From Pseudomonas laurylsulfativorans (GTDB lineage: Bacteria > Pseudomonadota > Gammaproteobacteria > Pseudomonadales > Pseudomonadaceae), in contig NZ_MUJK01000010.1 in NCBI RefSeq assembly GCF_002906155.1, forward strand, positions 124,001 through 188,000: 64,000 bases of DNA, given 5' to 3'. Below the pieces are notes generated by a model. It had not been told where the DNA came from, made no database searches, and was given only the letters and a program-made list of their open reading frames with translations. A program made the position numbers and the translations under genes. Positions 45,131-55,150 of this stretch are shown here, piece by piece (position 1 is the stretch's first letter; every line of letters begins with the position of its first letter).

Positions 45131-46006
45131 TTATCCAACGAAGCGCGTGCAATGCTTTCCAGGTACATCCACCGGAATCGACAACACGGCCCCGTCCAAC
45201 GGATGCCCCAGTGGACTTGCCGCACTGGTGATGTACAGGGTTTTCAGGTCTGCACCGCCGAACACGCAACTGGTGGGACGACTGATCGGCAGTTCAATGA
45301 TCCGATCGACTTTGCCATCCGGGTTCAACCTGAGCAGGCAGCTGCCATCCCAACGGGCATTCCAAATAAAACCTTCGGCATCCATTGCCGAACCGTCCGG
45401 GCCGCCACGCCCGTGCGGCCCCAACCAGACTTGCGGCGCATCGAGGGCTCCGTCGGTACGGATGAAATGTCGATACAGGGTACCGTCGAGGCTGTCGCCG
45501 AAGTAAACGCTGGTGGCGTCATCGCTCCACAACAGCGTGTTGGGAATGCCCAGGTTGCGCAGCAATGGCACGACCCGTCCGCCGCGATCGATGCGAAACA
45601 GTCCACCCGAGCGTCGGACGATGGGCAGGTCTTCGCCGTGTTCTCCGATATTGTTTTGCATGGTGCCGAGCCAGAGCCGGCCCTGGGCATCGCAGCGGGC
45701 TTCGTTGGGGCGGTTGCCCGGTTGCGGATCGGCCACGCAGAGCAAAGTCAGGCGCGGTTCCAGGCCTGGAGAGTCGAGATCTAGGCGATACACGCCGCTG
45801 CTCAATGTCACCAGCGCGTCGCCGCTTTCACAAGGGATGAAGGCCGACACATGCTCCGGCATCTGCCAGATCTGTACGTTGGCGCCGATCAAGCGCAACG
45901 CCTGTTTACCCGCGATATCCACCCAATACAATGCCTGGGTCGGCGCATCCCAGAACGGACCTTCGCCCAGTTCCGCCCGATGCCCGGTAACCGCCGTCAA
46001 CGCCAT
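45131..46006 (-). CDS. SMP-30/gluconolactonase family sugar lactonase
   Basis: This 291-residue beta-propeller lactonase has the metal-binding Glu in AELGEGPFWDA near residue 14. The conserved RPNEARCDAQGRLWLGTM segment is in the middle, and SMDAEGFIWNARWDGSCLLR follows. It would hydrolyse the aldonolactone made by the adjacent SDR. AGGAGG lies five bases before the start. It is upstream of the SDR promoter and downstream of gntR. Confidence 0.92.
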   Translation of the reverse strand: MALTAVTGHRAELGEGPFWDAPTQALYWVDIAGKQALRLIGANVQIWQMPEHVSAFIPCESGDALVTLSSGVYRLDLDSPGLEPRLTLLCVADPQPGNRPNEARCDAQGRLWLGTMQNNIGEHGEDLPIVRRSGGLFRIDRGGRVVPLLRNLGIPNTLLWSDDATSVYFGDSLDGTLYRHFIRTDGALDAPQVWLGPHGRGGPDGSAMDAEGFIWNARWDGSCLLRLNPDGKVDRIIELPISRPTSCVFGGADLKTLYITSAASPLGHPLDGAVLSIPVDVPGKHCTRFVG

Positions 46007-46038
46007 GAAACCTCCTGCATTGTTCTTGTTTTTATTGT

Positions 46039-46121
46039 GTAGGAGCTAGCTTGCTAGCGATGGTGTGCCAGTGGACCTCGTGGCAGCTGATACGCCATCG
46101 CGAGCAGGCTCGCTCCTACAG
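46039..46121. repeat. REP pair between gntR and the lactonase gene
   Basis: Facing units, one of GAGCTAGCTTGCTAGCGAT form and one of ATCGCGAGCAGGCTCGCTCC form. Confidence 0.88.
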
Positions 46122-46133
46122 TGATTCGAGTTG

Positions 46134-46850
46134 TCAGCTGGCTTTTCTATCGGCCATGACTTGCGGGTAGTAACGTTTGATCGCCAGGTCGGCGTTATCG
46201 ATCAGGGTCATGCAGGCCCAGACACCCCGGGCGGTATCACGGGCCGCGATTGCCTGGGCCAGGTCCCGGTGAATCGGCAAGGTGCGACGCAGTTCATCCG
46301 GGTCGGCGGCGGACACTTCAAAGGCCACCGCCAGCAACGCGCCGAGGGCGGGAACCATTTGCTCGATGAATTGATTGTGGCTGGCAGCGAGAATGCACTC
46401 GTGGAAGAACTGGTCAGCACGGTTGTAATCGATGCCACTGTCCACCGCCCGCTCCAGCGCGTTGCAGGCCAGCAGGATCGCGTCCACCTGTTCGCCGGTT
46501 GCACGCTCGCAGGCCCAGCGCACGGCCATCGGTTCGATGGTGCGGCGCAGGTCGAGCAGATCGTCGACGAAGTTTTCCGGCAAGCCGCTGCGTGACAACC
46601 AGCCGACGACTTGTGGATCGAAGAGGTTCCAGCGTCGCACCGGCAACACCCGCGTGCCGACTTTCGGCCCGACCTCGAGCATGCCTTTGGCAACGAGGGT
46701 CTTGATCGCTTCACGAATGACCGTGCGGCTCACGCCGAGCTGTTCACCGAGCTCGGCTTCGACCTTGAGTGACTCACCCGGTTTGACCTGCCCCGTGGCG
46801 AGCCAGCATCCCAGCCAGTCGACGGTCGAAGCATGAAAGCTGCTGGACAT
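46134..46850 (-). CDS. GntR family regulator, FadR/FCD type
   Basis: This 238-residue regulator has an N-terminal winged helix (about 25-80: LGEQLGVSRTVIREAIKTLVAKG) and an FCD ligand-binding domain (about 95-225) with the His/Asp metal positions expected (DLRRTIEPMAVRWA, FHECILAASHN). It heads the lactonase-SDR-araFGH region and resembles DgoR-type sugar-acid regulators. ATG 46850 has GAGG five bases upstream; a GTG two codons earlier is less likely. Confidence 0.9.
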   Translation of the reverse strand: MSSSFHASTVDWLGCWLATGQVKPGESLKVEAELGEQLGVSRTVIREAIKTLVAKGMLEVGPKVGTRVLPVRRWNLFDPQVVGWLSRSGLPENFVDDLLDLRRTIEPMAVRWACERATGEQVDAILLACNALERAVDSGIDYNRADQFFHECILAASHNQFIEQMVPALGALLAVAFEVSAADPDELRRTLPIHRDLAQAIAARDTARGVWACMTLIDNADLAIKRYYPQVMADRKAS

Positions 46851-46887
46851 GGACACCTCAAAGCCGTTCGCGATGGAAGCTCACGCT

Positions 46888-46901
46888 AATCATCATACGA
46901 T
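46888..46901. promoter_or_regulatory. Probable GntR operator upstream of gntR
   Basis: AATCATCATACGAT occurs 38 bases before the gntR start and in inverted form upstream of araF (43986-43999). It suggests autoregulation and control of araFGH by the same protein. Confidence 0.6.
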
Positions 46902-46939
46902 TGAGTGTCAATTTGATTTTATTGAATACACAGAAACTA

Positions 46940-47031
46940 CTGTGGGAGCGAGCCTGCTCGCGAAGACGGGGTCATGTCCAATGCAGATGTCGACTGACCC
47001 AGCGCTTTCGCGAGCAGGCTCGCTCCCACAG
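46940..47031. repeat. REP pair (GTGGGAGCGAGCCTGCTCGCGAA type)
   Basis: Facing units lie between gntR and the DUF1285 gene. Confidence 0.9.
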
Positions 47032-47043
47032 TATTGTTATGCG

Positions 47044-47604
47044 TCAGGGCTCGAGGCCGATGGGGAAGAACTCGCCGCCACTCCATACACCCAGCCAGCG
47101 CTGGCCGTCGATCTCGCGACTCACCGCCAGCTCCACCAATTGATAGAACACATTGCGGTGAATCAACGCTTCGAGGTTGCTGCGCACATGCACGTAAGGG
47201 GCTGGCTCCTGCGTTACCGGGTCGATGACCACACGCAGCGGATGCTCGGCACCGGCCTCGGCGGTTTCATCGACGTTGGTGGTAAAGCGCAACACCTGCG
47301 CCTCGCCCTCGCCTTCCACGTCCACCGCAATTGCCACGAACGGCGCATCGTCGACCTTGATGCCGACTTTTTCGACCGGCGTGATCAGGAAATAATCATC
47401 GCCATCGCGGCGGATGATGGTGGAGAACAGCTTGACCATCGGCTTGCGCCCGATCGGCGTGCCCAGGTAATACCAGGTGCCGTCGCGGGCAATGCGCATA
47501 TCGATGTCGCCGCAGAAATCTGGATTCCACAGGTGCACCGGCGGCAAGCCTTTGGTCTTGGGGATTTGCCCCAGCAGGTCGTTGGCTTTTTGCGGGCCAC
47601 TCAT
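47044..47604 (-). CDS. DUF1285 domain-containing protein
   Basis: This 186-residue cytosolic protein matches DUF1285: [41 protein letters not shown] and a C-terminal VYQLVELA-like segment ([12 protein letters not shown]). The function is unknown. It starts 16 bases after the DUF4823 gene, so the two are likely cotranscribed. Confidence 0.88.
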   Translation of the reverse strand: MSGPQKANDLLGQIPKTKGLPPVHLWNPDFCGDIDMRIARDGTWYYLGTPIGRKPMVKLFSTIIRRDGDDYFLITPVEKVGIKVDDAPFVAIAVDVEGEGEAQVLRFTTNVDETAEAGAEHPLRVVIDPVTQEPAPYVHVRSNLEALIHRNVFYQLVELAVSREIDGQRWLGVWSGGEFFPIGLEP

Positions 47605-47620
47605 GGCGTTCTCCTTGGTT

Positions 47621-48229
47621 TTACTGGTCGCTGAGTCCCAGCAGGCTGCGCGCGTATTGTTCCAGCGGCGGGCCCATCAGGTCTTCGGGTTTTTTATCGT
47701 GGAACGTCAGTAAACCGCCACGACTCTTGATGGTCGCAGTATCAATCAAATACTGGGTGCTGGTCTCGATCAACATGATCTGAATCATACCGCTATCGAT
47801 GCCGAGACGATCCAGGGCCTCCTGATCCAGCCACTCGTCCGAGTTGCCGATACGGTCGTCAGACTTGGCAAATCGGGTGTAGAGCAGATAGTGCGCACCG
47901 GCGGCACGGGCTTCGCCCATGGCCTGGTCGAGGCCTTCCGGCGTACGGGCACGGCGGACCATCGGGAAGTATTCGACGAAGCCATCGAACGCGACTTCGG
48001 CAATCACGTTGGGCCGCGGGTAAACGGCGCTACCCGGCGGCATGAAAGCGCCTTGGGCGATGTAGACGAACGAGTCCGGTTGAATGCGCAGGTTGTTTAC
48101 GCGACGGCTGTCGCTGTGGTCGAGTAGCCCCGCATCGCTCATATGGTAACGAGTCCCTTCGGCCATATCGCTGACGTTCATGCAGCCACCAAGTGCCAAA
48201 ACGGCCAGCAGCAAAACCAGGCTACGCAT
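47621..48229 (-). CDS. DUF4823 domain-containing lipoprotein
   Basis: This 202-residue protein has a lipoprotein signal [16 protein letters not shown] (Cys 16). The body matches DUF4823: [33 protein letters not shown] and [16 protein letters not shown]. The function is unknown. ATG 48229 has GGAGG six bases upstream; the long in-frame reading upstream runs through a repeat. It is upstream of the DUF1285 gene. Confidence 0.87.
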   Translation of the reverse strand: MRSLVLLLAVLALGGCMNVSDMAEGTRYHMSDAGLLDHSDSRRVNNLRIQPDSFVYIAQGAFMPPGSAVYPRPNVIAEVAFDGFVEYFPMVRRARTPEGLDQAMGEARAAGAHYLLYTRFAKSDDRIGNSDEWLDQEALDRLGIDSGMIQIMLIETSTQYLIDTATIKSRGGLLTFHDKKPEDLMGPPLEQYARSLLGLSDQ

Positions 48230-48333
48230 CCTATCCTCCAGAGGCCGGTGTCGGAAAACCGGCGAATGGCCGTAGGATGCAGCTTTTGCGCCAGTCCTGA
48301 ACCTCCTCGACACACCAAACTTGAGAACGAACA

Positions 48334-48466
48334 CGTGTGGCGAGGGGGCTTGCCCCCGTTCGGCTGCGCAGCAGTCGTAATACCGGCGCATGCGGTCTTC
48401 CAGGGAAAATGTTGGGGGCTTCTGGGACCGCTTCGCGGTCCAACGGGGGCAAGCCCCCTCACCACA
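48334..48466. repeat. Long inverted repeat, GTGGCGAGGGGGCTTGCCCCC type, copy 3
   Basis: It lies between moaA and the DUF4823 gene; the right arm ends nine bases from the moaA stop. Confidence 0.88.
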
Positions 48467-48474
48467 TGGCCGGA

Positions 48475-49443
48475 TCAACCACCGATAATCTTCATGACAG
48501 TCGCGCCGCCGGAGAACGCCACTTCCTGCTTGTCGCCCAAGGCTTTGACCAGCAGTCTCTGTAGCGCCGGCAAGGCCTGATGACGCGGCTTGTCCAGCAG
48601 GTCGCCGATGTAATGGCGATTGCTCGATGACAGGCAGCCATGCAGCCACCCGGTGGAAGATAAACGCAAGCGTGAACAGGTCCGGCAGAAAGGCACACTC
48701 TCGTTGGCAATCACGCCGAAATGTCCCTGACCTGGAATTTCATAGCGCACCGCTGTCGCATCGACGGGTGCATCGGCCTGCAAGTATTCGTAGCGCTCGC
48801 CGATCAGGCTCAGCAGCTGCTGGAGGCTGACGAACTGTTGCAGAAACGCATTGGAGTCCTTAGCCAGGTGGCCCATGCGCATCAGTTCGATGAAGCGCAG
48901 TTCATAACCTCGCTCAAGGCAGTAGTCGAGCAGCGGCATCACTTGATCGAGGTTCTGCCCGCGCAACGGCACCATGTTGACCTTGATCTTCATGCCGGCC
49001 GCACTGGCCTCGTTCATACCGTCGAGCACGGTGGCCAGGTCACCACCCCGGGCAATGCCGCGGAACGCACTGGCGTCGAGGGTATCGAGGGAAACGTTGA
49101 GACGCCGGATGCCAGCGTTCACCAGCAGCGGCAGTTTCTTCGCCAGCAACTGGCCATTGGTGGTCAGGCTGATGTCTTCCAGGCCCATCTGCCCGACCGC
49201 CGTCATGAACGCTTCGAGTTTCGGGCTGACCAGCGGCTCGCCGCCGGTAATGCGCAGGCGTTCGATGCCCGCCGCTTCAATCAGATAAGCCACGCCGCGC
49301 GCCATGGCTTCGGCCGACAATTCATCCTGCGCAGCCACCAGCCGCTTGCCGTTGGGCACGCAGTAGGTACAGGCGTAATTGCAGGCGGAGGTCAGACTGA
49401 TTCGCAAGTTGCGAAAACGCCTGCCTTGACGGTCAACGATCAT
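48475..49443 (-). CDS. moaA: GTP 3',8-cyclase
   Basis: This 322-residue radical-SAM enzyme carries out the first step of molybdenum cofactor synthesis. The SAM-cluster motif is CNYACTYC near residue 21. The second cluster lies in FCRTCSRLRLSSTGWLHGCL, and the conserved Gly-Gly C-terminus (IIGG) is present. All expected cysteines are seen. A perfect 12-base inverted repeat lies upstream. Confidence 0.95.
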   Translation of the reverse strand: MIVDRQGRRFRNLRISLTSACNYACTYCVPNGKRLVAAQDELSAEAMARGVAYLIEAAGIERLRITGGEPLVSPKLEAFMTAVGQMGLEDISLTTNGQLLAKKLPLLVNAGIRRLNVSLDTLDASAFRGIARGGDLATVLDGMNEASAAGMKIKVNMVPLRGQNLDQVMPLLDYCLERGYELRFIELMRMGHLAKDSNAFLQQFVSLQQLLSLIGERYEYLQADAPVDATAVRYEIPGQGHFGVIANESVPFCRTCSRLRLSSTGWLHGCLSSSNRHYIGDLLDKPRHQALPALQRLLVKALGDKQEVAFSGGATVMKIIGG

Positions 49444-49471
49444 GGTTACTCCGGCGGAAGAATATCGGGCC

Positions 49472-49503
49472 GCTAAAACTTGACTCAGAAATCAAGTTTT
49501 AGC
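49472..49503. promoter_or_regulatory. Perfect 12-base inverted repeat in the moaA leader
   Basis: GCTAAAACTTGA and TCAAGTTTTAGC have an eight-base loop and lie 29 bases before the moaA start. It could be an operator, a leader hairpin or the terminator of the upstream tetR gene. Confidence 0.6.
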
Positions 49504-49580
49504 AAGTCCTCTACCTGAGTATATTCCTGCGGCACTGCGCCAAGTAGCGAAATCATGGCGCAATAAGGCAACTGAATGGC

Positions 49581-50219
49581 TCAGCTGCTGGGCGTGTCGG
49601 TGTCGCGCTTGCGCTTGTTGCCCATGCGCACGCCGATGTCCATGAGGAACTGGAAGAAACCTTCCTGATCTTCCAGCACATTGCTCCAGAACGGCGAGTG
49701 ATACAGGGCGACAGCACCGTGCACCAGCGCCCAGGACGCGCAGTAATGGAAGTAAGGTGGCACGTCTTCAAGCTTCCCTTCGCTGATCCGACCCTTGATC
49801 AACAGGGTCAGGCGTTCGAAGTTCGAGGCACGGATCTTGTGCAGCTCCTCGATCATCTCCGGCACCTGGTTGCCCTTGACCACTTTCTCTTCGAGACGGT
49901 CGAACAGGCGATAGCGTTGAGGATCGCGCATGCGGAATTCGAAGTACGCCCGGGACAGGGCTTCCTTGTCCTTGTCGACATCGGCCGAATGCAGTAGTGC
50001 GTTCAAATCGCGCTCGTAGTCGAGCATCAGGCGCAGATAGATTTCCGCCTTGGATTTGAAGTGCTTGTAGATCGTGCCTTTGCCGATACCGACGGCATCA
50101 GCAATCATCTCGACGGTGACACTGTCTTCACCTTGTTCGAGGAACAGCTTGAGCGCGGTATCGAGAATTTCCTGCTCGCGGCGACGAAACTCACGGACCT
50201 TACGAGGTTCTTTATGCAT
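49581..50219 (-). CDS. TetR/AcrR family transcriptional regulator
   Basis: This 212-residue regulator has a TetR DNA-binding domain (about 14-60: VTVEMIADAVGIGKGTIYKHF) and a larger C-terminal domain with no recognised ligand. It lies between moaA and the RgsA-like RNA gene; I recall a TetR regulator in the same place in P. aeruginosa. The target and ligand are unknown. Confidence 0.92.
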   Translation of the reverse strand: MHKEPRKVREFRRREQEILDTALKLFLEQGEDSVTVEMIADAVGIGKGTIYKHFKSKAEIYLRLMLDYERDLNALLHSADVDKDKEALSRAYFEFRMRDPQRYRLFDRLEEKVVKGNQVPEMIEELHKIRASNFERLTLLIKGRISEGKLEDVPPYFHYCASWALVHGAVALYHSPFWSNVLEDQEGFFQFLMDIGVRMGNKRKRDTDTPSS

Positions 50220-50434
50220 AAGAAAAGGTCTGTCGGGGTCAAAATTCGAAGCCGCGTATTATGCCTAACTTACGCAAAAATGCACGGATCATCCGACCAT
50301 ATCTGCGCTTTCTGGTCATTCTGCGTACGTTTAGAGGTTGATGAGAACTCTTCCGAAGCGCACGTATTCCAAATTTGTTTAAAAACTCGGGCAACCAAAC
50401 TGGACTAGGCGCAATCCTGATCAATACTTGAACT

Positions 50435-50552
50435 GTCGGCGGGGCATCTCCCCCAAGTGTCACGACGATATTGGTACCAACGGACCGCGTGCCATTGTTT
50501 TACTCCTAATGGTCTTAACCCGGATTCACCCCCCAGAACCCGGGTTTTTTTT
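50435..50552 (+). ncRNA. rgsA: Probable RgsA (P16) small regulatory RNA
   Basis: About 118 bases follow a CAATACT -10-like element (50422-50428) and end in a strong terminator (stem AACCCGG / CCGGGTT, then T8). A GGCGGGGCATCTCCCCC hairpin is near the 5' end. In P. aeruginosa the stress-linked, RpoS-dependent RNA RgsA is encoded between the TetR/tatD neighbours. Size, position and form agree; I cannot check sequence identity here. The rest of 50220-50606 shows no gene. Confidence 0.65.
50517..50552 (+). terminator. Terminator of the rgsA-like RNA
   Basis: AACCCGG pairs with CCGGGTT around a 15-base loop, followed by T8. Confidence 0.85.
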
Positions 50553-50569
50553 GCCTGCGATTTAACCTT

Positions 50570-50594
50570 GTGAGAGCGAGCCTGCTCGCGAAAG
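50570..50594. repeat. Single REP unit
   Basis: One GAGCGAGCCTGCTCGCGAA unit lies just after tatD, without a facing partner. Confidence 0.75.
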
Positions 50595-50606
50595 CGGCTT
50601 CGAACC

Positions 50607-51395
50607 CTAAACTGATTTCACATGTGCCAGCGGGAACAGTCGCTTGAAATTCGACGTGGTCTGCTCGGCAAACCGCTCGTAGGGCTCACCACGCAACATT
50701 GCCAGAAATTCCGCAACTTCACGTACGTACTGCGGCAGGTTTGGTTTGCCGCGATAGGGAATCGGCGCCAAGTACGGCGAGTCGGTTTCCACCAACAATC
50801 GGTCGGCAGGCACCTTGCTGGCCACATCGCGCAACGCATCGGCATTGCGGAAAGTGACAATCCCGGACAGGGAAATGTAATAGCCCATGTCCAGCGCCGC
50901 CTTCGCCATTTCCCAGTCTTCGGTAAAGCAATGCAGTACGCCCGCCTGGGGTAGCGCCGCTTCACGCAGCAAGTCCAGGGTATCGGTGCGGGCGCCACGG
51001 GTGTGGATGATCACCGGTTTGCCGGTCTGCTGCGCCGCTTGCAGGTGCAGGCGGAAGGACTCCTGCTGCAACTCTGCAGCTTCCGGCTCGTAATGGTAGT
51101 CGAGGCCGGTTTCGCCGATGGCAACTACCCGCGGGTGATGGAGCTCCTGGAGCAGCCAGTCCAGCGCCGGTGCGGCACCCGGCTGCACATCCAGAGGGTG
51201 CACGCCCACCGAACAGTCGACGTCGTCATAACGCTCGGCCAGGGCTTTTACGTCGGCCGCGTTGTCCGCGCTGACGCCGATACACAGAAAGTGCCCTACC
51301 CCGCGCTGCCGGGCTGCATCAAGTGCGGCATCCAGGGAGCCGTCGTGGGCGGCCAGGTCGAGGCGATCAAGGTGACAATGGGAATCTACGAGCAT
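50607..51395 (-). CDS. tatD: TatD family metal-dependent deoxyribonuclease
   Basis: This 262-residue TatD-family nuclease has VDSHCHLDRLD at the N-terminus, the metal-binding GETGLDY, and HTRGA and HCFTEDWE motifs; TDSPYLAPIPYRGKPN is the C-terminal signature. It hydrolyses DNA from 3' ends and may act in repair. ATG 51395 fits MLVDSHCH; an upstream in-frame TTG at 51407 is unlikely. Only 72 bases separate it from holB. Confidence 0.92.
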   Translation of the reverse strand: MLVDSHCHLDRLDLAAHDGSLDAALDAARQRGVGHFLCIGVSADNAADVKALAERYDDVDCSVGVHPLDVQPGAAPALDWLLQELHHPRVVAIGETGLDYHYEPEAAELQQESFRLHLQAAQQTGKPVIIHTRGARTDTLDLLREAALPQAGVLHCFTEDWEMAKAALDMGYYISLSGIVTFRNADALRDVASKVPADRLLVETDSPYLAPIPYRGKPNLPQYVREVAEFLAMLRGEPYERFAEQTTSNFKRLFPLAHVKSV

Positions 51396-51467
51396 AAAGG
51401 GCTGCAACTTGTATCGAATGGGTGGGACGGTCGTGTGTACTGATACTCAGAGTCTAGGCGCTGACAG

Positions 51468-53088
<1,621 letters not shown>

Positions 53089-53098
53089 TTAGTCAGAG

Positions 53099-54331
53099 TC
53101 ATTGCGAGCTTTTCGGGGCATTGGCATCGGGTTCCGGCGTTTCAGGGGCTGGCGCAGGATCTTGCGCCGGCACCTGCGGCAACGCCTCGGGAGCCGCGCT
53201 CGGTGAAGCGGCCGGGATCGGTGCCAGCTCCTGAGAAGCCCTGGCCTCCTGCGTATCGCTTTGTTCAGTCTGGGTCGGCGATGTCTCTGGCATGGCAGTG
53301 GGTGCCGGGCTGGAGCGGTAATCGGCGCGACGCTTGAGCTGGAACTCCTTCACGGCATTGTTGTGGGCATCCAGGTCGTCGGAGAACACGTGAGTGCCAT
53401 CGCCACGCGCCACGAAGTAAAGGCTGCTGCCCTCCACCGGATTGAGTGCCGCATGGATGGCTTCGCGACCGACCATGGAAATCGGCGTCGGCGGCAGGCC
53501 CGCATTCATGTAGGTGTTATAGGGCGTCGATTCCTTAAGGTGAGCCCGGGTCAGCTTGCCGCTGTAGCGGTCGCCGAGGCCGTAGATCACCGTTGGGTCG
53601 GTCTGCAGCAGCATGCCCATCGCCATGCGTCGTACAAACACACCGGCAATCTGCCCGCGCTCCTGCGGTACACCGGTTTCCTTTTCCACCAGCGAAGCCA
53701 TGATCAGCGCCTGGTAGGGCTCGGTGTACGGCACCTCGGAAGAGCGCTGCTCCCACTCCTTGGCGAGGACTTCGTCGAGGCGGTCGTAAGCGGTTTTCAG
53801 CAGCTCGATATCGGACATGCCGCGTACGTAACGATAGGTGTCAGGGAAGAAGCGCCCTTCCGGAAAAATCCCCGCGTGGCCGAGCTTGTCCATGACCTGG
53901 CTGTCGCTCAAACCGTCGAGGCTATGGTCGAGCTTCTCTTCCCTGGCCAGCGCTGCGCGGACCTGACGGAAGTTCCAGCCTTCGACCAGGGTCAGGCTGT
54001 ACTGAACCATTTCCCCGCGTTTCCACAGGTTGATCAGGCCTTCGACAGTCATGCCCGGTTGCAGGCGATATTCGCCGCTATGCAGGGGTTGTTTGGCGAG
54101 ATTGAAGCGCCAATACACACGCAGCCAGAACGCGTCCTTGATGACGCCATTGGCTTCGAGTCGATAGAAGGTGCGGGTCGGCGTGGTGCCCTTGGGCACA
54201 TCCAGCAATTGTTCCTGGGCAATGTTCAGCGGCTGTACCAGCGCCGAATGAATTTTCCAGGCTGAAGCACCCAACAGCAGCCCCGCCAGAACCACTCCGG
54301 TTTCCAGCAGCAGCAAGAGTTTACGTCTCAC
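53099..54331 (-). CDS. mltG: Endolytic transglycosylase MltG with a Pro/Ala-rich tail
   Basis: This 410-residue protein has an N-terminal membrane anchor (about 5-25) and a YceG/MltG domain (about 45-335) with the catalytic Glu in ASLVEKETGVPQER. SLYFVARGDGTHVFSDD closes the domain. It cuts nascent glycan strands to terminate peptidoglycan growth. The last 70 or so residues are a low-complexity Pro/Ala/Glu/Gln/Ser tail not found in the E. coli protein I remember. Confidence 0.93.
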   Translation of the reverse strand: MRRKLLLLLETGVVLAGLLLGASAWKIHSALVQPLNIAQEQLLDVPKGTTPTRTFYRLEANGVIKDAFWLRVYWRFNLAKQPLHSGEYRLQPGMTVEGLINLWKRGEMVQYSLTLVEGWNFRQVRAALAREEKLDHSLDGLSDSQVMDKLGHAGIFPEGRFFPDTYRYVRGMSDIELLKTAYDRLDEVLAKEWEQRSSEVPYTEPYQALIMASLVEKETGVPQERGQIAGVFVRRMAMGMLLQTDPTVIYGLGDRYSGKLTRAHLKESTPYNTYMNAGLPPTPISMVGREAIHAALNPVEGSSLYFVARGDGTHVFSDDLDAHNNAVKEFQLKRRADYRSSPAPTAMPETSPTQTEQSDTQEARASQELAPIPAASPSAAPEALPQVPAQDPAPAPETPEPDANAPKSSQ

Positions 54332-54334
54332 GTA

Positions 54335-55150
54335 TCAAGCATCCAGTAGCACACGGGCAATGGTTTGGAGTTTACGGGTGAGCGGCCCAACCGGCCAGTG
54401 AAGAGCAGCATAGGCGCGCACCGGCCAGATACCATACACGCTGTTGCAGACAAAGACTTCGTCAGCCCATTGCAACTGTTCGAGGGGGATATCGGTGATT
54501 TGCGTGGGGATTCCCAGCGACCTGGCCTGAAACAATATTTCGGCGCGCATTACGCCTGCCACGCCGCAGCGTTTGAGGTCAGCGGTGATGAGTACACCCT
54601 CACGCACCAGAAACAAATTGCTGAACACGCCTTCAATCACGCGCCCGGCCTGATCGAGCATCAACCCTTCGGCATGCTCGGTGTCCTGCCATTCGGCACG
54701 GGCTAGGACTTGCTCAAGTCGATTCAGGTGCTTGAGGCCGGCAAGCAATGGCTGCCTGGACAATCGTGTGGTGCAAGAAAACAAACGAACACCCTGTTCG
54801 CCATGCGCCGCGGGGTAAGCCGCAGGTGGATTGCCTTGCAGAATGCGGCGGGCCTGGGCCGAAGGGTCGGGAGCATAACCGCGCAGACCGTCGCCGCGAG
54901 TGAGAATGAGCTTGAGCACCCCCTCACCCAGTGCCGCGGCATAGGCCAGCAGTTCACTGCGGATCAATTCCTGATCAGCGGCTAGCATCAGACGCGAACT
55001 GCCATCCGCCAGGCGCGACAAATGCCGATCCAGCAACACCGGCTGCCCGTTACGTACGGCGATGGTCTCGAACAGACCATCGCCATAAGCCAGGCCGCGA
55101 TCCTTCAGCGACAAAGCGTCAGCCGGTTGACCGTCGACCCAGCTGTCCAT
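54335..55150 (-). CDS. pabC: Aminodeoxychorismate lyase
   Basis: This 271-residue class IV PLP enzyme releases p-aminobenzoate and pyruvate from aminodeoxychorismate for folate synthesis. It has DRGLAYGDGLFETI near residue 17, the PLP lysine in the LLAGLKHLNRLEQVLAR segment (K141-region) and GVMRAEIL. Its start overlaps the fabF stop by one base (TGATG). Confidence 0.94.
   Translation of the reverse strand: MDSWVDGQPADALSLKDRGLAYGDGLFETIAVRNGQPVLLDRHLSRLADGSSRLMLAADQELIRSELLAYAAALGEGVLKLILTRGDGLRGYAPDPSAQARRILQGNPPAAYPAAHGEQGVRLFSCTTRLSRQPLLAGLKHLNRLEQVLARAEWQDTEHAEGLMLDQAGRVIEGVFSNLFLVREGVLITADLKRCGVAGVMRAEILFQARSLGIPTQITDIPLEQLQWADEVFVCNSVYGIWPVRAYAALHWPVGPLTRKLQTIARVLLDA

Noticed and set aside
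50239-50463. 74-codon minus-strand frame between tetR and tatD
   Set aside because: It overlaps the sRNA gene, has unusual basic composition and lacks a ribosome site.
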